A stretch of 5,867 nt of DNA from Janthinobacterium lividum (GTDB lineage Bacteria; Pseudomonadota; Gammaproteobacteria; Steroidobacterales; Steroidobacteraceae). Below the pieces are notes generated by a model. It was not told the DNA's origin. It saw nothing but the letters and a program-made list of their open reading frames with translations, and did no database searches. This document shows positions 4,385 to 5,867 of the stretch, piece by piece. The position numbers and the translations under genes are program-made. The stretch is taken from NCBI GenBank assembly GCA_943327025.2, contig CALPVO020000159.1:1-5867 (forward strand), in the 5' to 3' direction. Numbering within the stretch: the stretch's first letter is position 1; each line of letters opens with the position of its first letter.

Positions 4385-5867
4385 AAGTTCGGCGGGCTAG
4401 TCAAAGTGATTTTGCCAAGGCGGTCGGAAGTGATGATCACCGCTGTCGGCTTGGTGTCCAGCACCGTGCGTGTGACCGGCAACACCCAGCACGGCGACAG
4501 CAAGGTGCACGTCACCGTACCCTGATTGACCGTTACGCGGGTTAGTGCCGTCGGTACCAGAACCCGAGTAGTGCCGGCATTGGCCGTAACCGTCAAGTTC
4601 GCCGCAGCCGTGGAACTCTTCGCCACCAAGGACAAGCCGCGAATACCGCCTCGCTCTGGTCCCGCCCAGGTGATTCTCGGCACCGTCAAGGTGTCGGGAG
4701 TGACACAGACGTTGCTGGCCGACAGCACCTGCGGCGAGACACACACCGGTGCGTTGTTCACGCACACGTTGTTCTGCAAAGTCTGGGTAGCCGAGCAAGT
4801 AGGTACCGTCGCGACGCAGAAGCCGTTGGACACCGTTTGGCCCGTGCCGCAAGTGAGCGTGGGGTTCACGCAAACGTTGTTCTCCAGCACTTGGCCAGCC
4901 GTGCAATCCGGCACCGGTACCACGCATGAACCGTTCAGCACTACCTGACCCGTGGCGCAGACCGGAGCCGGCGGCGGGATCAGGCAGTTGCCAGCCTCGG
5001 ACACGCAGTACTCCACCGTCGGCGTTGCCGAGATGGCCGTGCCCGCCGGGTCCACCGGCGGCCAGGCCAATAGGCTGGCGTTACCAGCGAAGTCGTAGCG
5101 AGCCGGGGTGGTCGTGCCAATACGGGTCATGTACGACAACACACGGTCACGAACGCGCGTTAGCGGCGCGAAAGTGGAGTTCTTGTCGTTGTAACCAGCA
5201 ATGGGTACTTCACAGTTGCCGCCTGCACCCACGCCACAGCCCGTGGTCTGCTCACGGGGGTCGTAACCCTCGTACGGGAATGGAATGAGCGGCTGTGGGG
5301 TGCCTTCGCACACCGGCACGTCATTCGCATCACGCTTGCAACCGTTCGGGCTCAAGCGGCGATCCAGATTCCACGGAATACCCGAGAACGGCTTGGCCAT
5401 CTGCAAATTGTTGACGTTGATCTCGGTCATTTCCGCCAACTCGATACCACCCAGGTTCATACCCAGCGGATACAGATATTGGCCGTTCGTGGCCACTTGG
5501 CCATTGATGTCGACCGTCTTCAGGTCGTAGCCGGCCTTGGCCGCTGCCAGTGCGTGGCCCGTCCGGGCCTGCATCTCGTGCGGCATGGGGCTGAGGATAG
5601 CGAACATCTCGGCAATGGCTTGCGCGTTGTAGAGCTGCGGCTTGCCGGTCGGCACCCAGTTTGGGCAGAACGTGGAAGCAGCACCGAAACGCGGCTCCGC
5701 ACGCAGTTGCGCGCAAGGGTCGAGGTCCACCTTGGCACCGATGACAAAGTCGATGTCGTAGCGGATACGGAAAATATTTCCACCTGCCGGACCCTGGTTG
5801 GGCGCACCTAGCGCGGCCACCAAACCGCAATTGCCGGCACCCGCAGCGGTATCGCAACCGGCTACCG
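4381..5867 (-). CDS. Cysteine-rich secreted repeat protein of unknown function (5' partial)
   Basis: The frame is open to the right edge, with 494 residues visible, so the true start and any signal peptide lie outside; the TTG at 5823 is an internal codon. I do not recognise the family. Three regions are seen. Residues 1-302 are a domain with five Cys pairs and motifs such as IFRIRYDIDFVIGAKVDLD and YPLGMNLGGIELAEM. Residues 303-387 are five tandem repeats of consensus C-x-x-G-Q-x-x-x-N-x-x-C-V-x-x-x-x-x with an 18-residue period. Residues 388-494 are a beta-rich tail with TITWAG-like and LTVTANAGTTRVLV strands and one Cys pair (CTLLSPC), ending TLTSPPNF without an anchor. All 22 visible cysteines lie in neighbouring pairs, which fits an exported, disulfide-stabilised protein. 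The stop TAG (4381-4383) overlaps the stop of the + strand gene at CTAG. An adhesin or surface-structure role is a guess. Confidence 0.85.
   Translation of the reverse strand, partial: VAGCDTAAGAGNCGLVAALGAPNQGPAGGNIFRIRYDIDFVIGAKVDLDPCAQLRAEPRFGAASTFCPNWVPTGKPQLYNAQAIAEMFAILSPMPHEMQARTGHALAAAKAGYDLKTVDINGQVATNGQYLYPLGMNLGGIELAEMTEINVNNLQMAKPFSGIPWNLDRRLSPNGCKRDANDVPVCEGTPQPLIPFPYEGYDPREQTTGCGVGAGGNCEVPIAGYNDKNSTFAPLTRVRDRVLSYMTRIGTTTPARYDFAGNASLLAWPPVDPAGTAISATPTVEYCVSEAGNCLIPPPAPVCATGQVVLNGSCVVPVPDCTAGQVLENNVCVNPTLTCGTGQTVSNGFCVATVPTCSATQTLQNNVCVNNAPVCVSPQVLSASNVCVTPDTLTVPRITWAGPERGGIRGLSLVAKSSTAAANLTVTANAGTTRVLVPTALTRVTVNQGTVTCTLLSPCWVLPVTRTVLDTKPTAVIITSDRLGKITLTSPPNF
4705..4959 (-). repeat. 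Five 54-bp (18-residue) Cys-pair repeats
   Basis: The first Cys codons of successive units lie at 4957, 4903, 4849, 4795 and 4741, exactly 54 bp apart. The units are CATGQVVLNGSC, CTAGQVLENNVC, CGTGQTVSNGFC, CSATQTLQNNVC and CVSPQVLSASNVC, each followed by V and a short Pro/Val linker. The last unit has one extra residue between its cysteines. DNA identity between units is moderate, so this is an old array. Confidence 0.92.

Noticed and set aside
4397..4948. Antisense and shifted frames over the Cys-rich repeats
   Set aside because: They exist because the 54-bp period keeps all frames open; only the frame with the regular Cys pairs has protein-level order.

Overview
The window looks like chromosomal DNA from a high-GC Gram-negative bacterium. 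My best guess is a gammaproteobacterium of the Xanthomonadales type (Lysobacter, Dyella or Rhodanobacter-like), judged from the GC-rich third codon positions, the tRNA with encoded CCA, and secreted proteins built of Cys-paired or GloVer repeats. This placement is an inference and not proven by any marker gene here. Layout: (1) 1-2119, the C-terminal part of a large secreted or surface repeat protein on the + strand, cut by the left edge. It has chitobiase/hexosaminidase C-terminal-like repeats, then a putative Ig domain, then seven GloVer repeats. (2) 2120-2332, a gene-free stretch with an IS3-family-like terminal sequence, hairpins, and a bidirectional terminator. (3) 2333-2408, a complete tRNA-Ala(CGC) gene on the - strand with its own promoter. 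(4) 2536-3000, a GNAT acetyltransferase on +. (5) 3044-3607, a membrane-anchored histidine-phosphatase (SixA-like fold) on -. (6) 3608-4384, a MobA/MocA-like nucleotidyltransferase on +. (7) 4381-5867, a secreted, very cysteine-rich repeat protein of unknown function on -, cut by the right edge.

The protein genes alternate strand, so each appears to be its own transcription unit and there is no operon. The junctions are unusually tight. The phosphatase and nucleotidyltransferase genes can start back to back at one CATATG hexamer. The nucleotidyltransferase and the Cys-rich gene share a CTAG at their stop codons. The terminator of the Cys-rich gene, a hairpin with a UUCG loop, lies inside the coding tail of the nucleotidyltransferase.

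The left part (repeat protein, IS-like remnant, 3' side of a tRNA gene) resembles an accessory region next to a tRNA gene; the part right of the tRNA resembles ordinary chromosome. The three central enzymes show no evident shared pathway. The most unusual items are the Cys-pair repeat protein and the X-Gln hexanucleotide repeat inserted in the nucleotidyltransferase. I do not see a clear new defence or mobile system.
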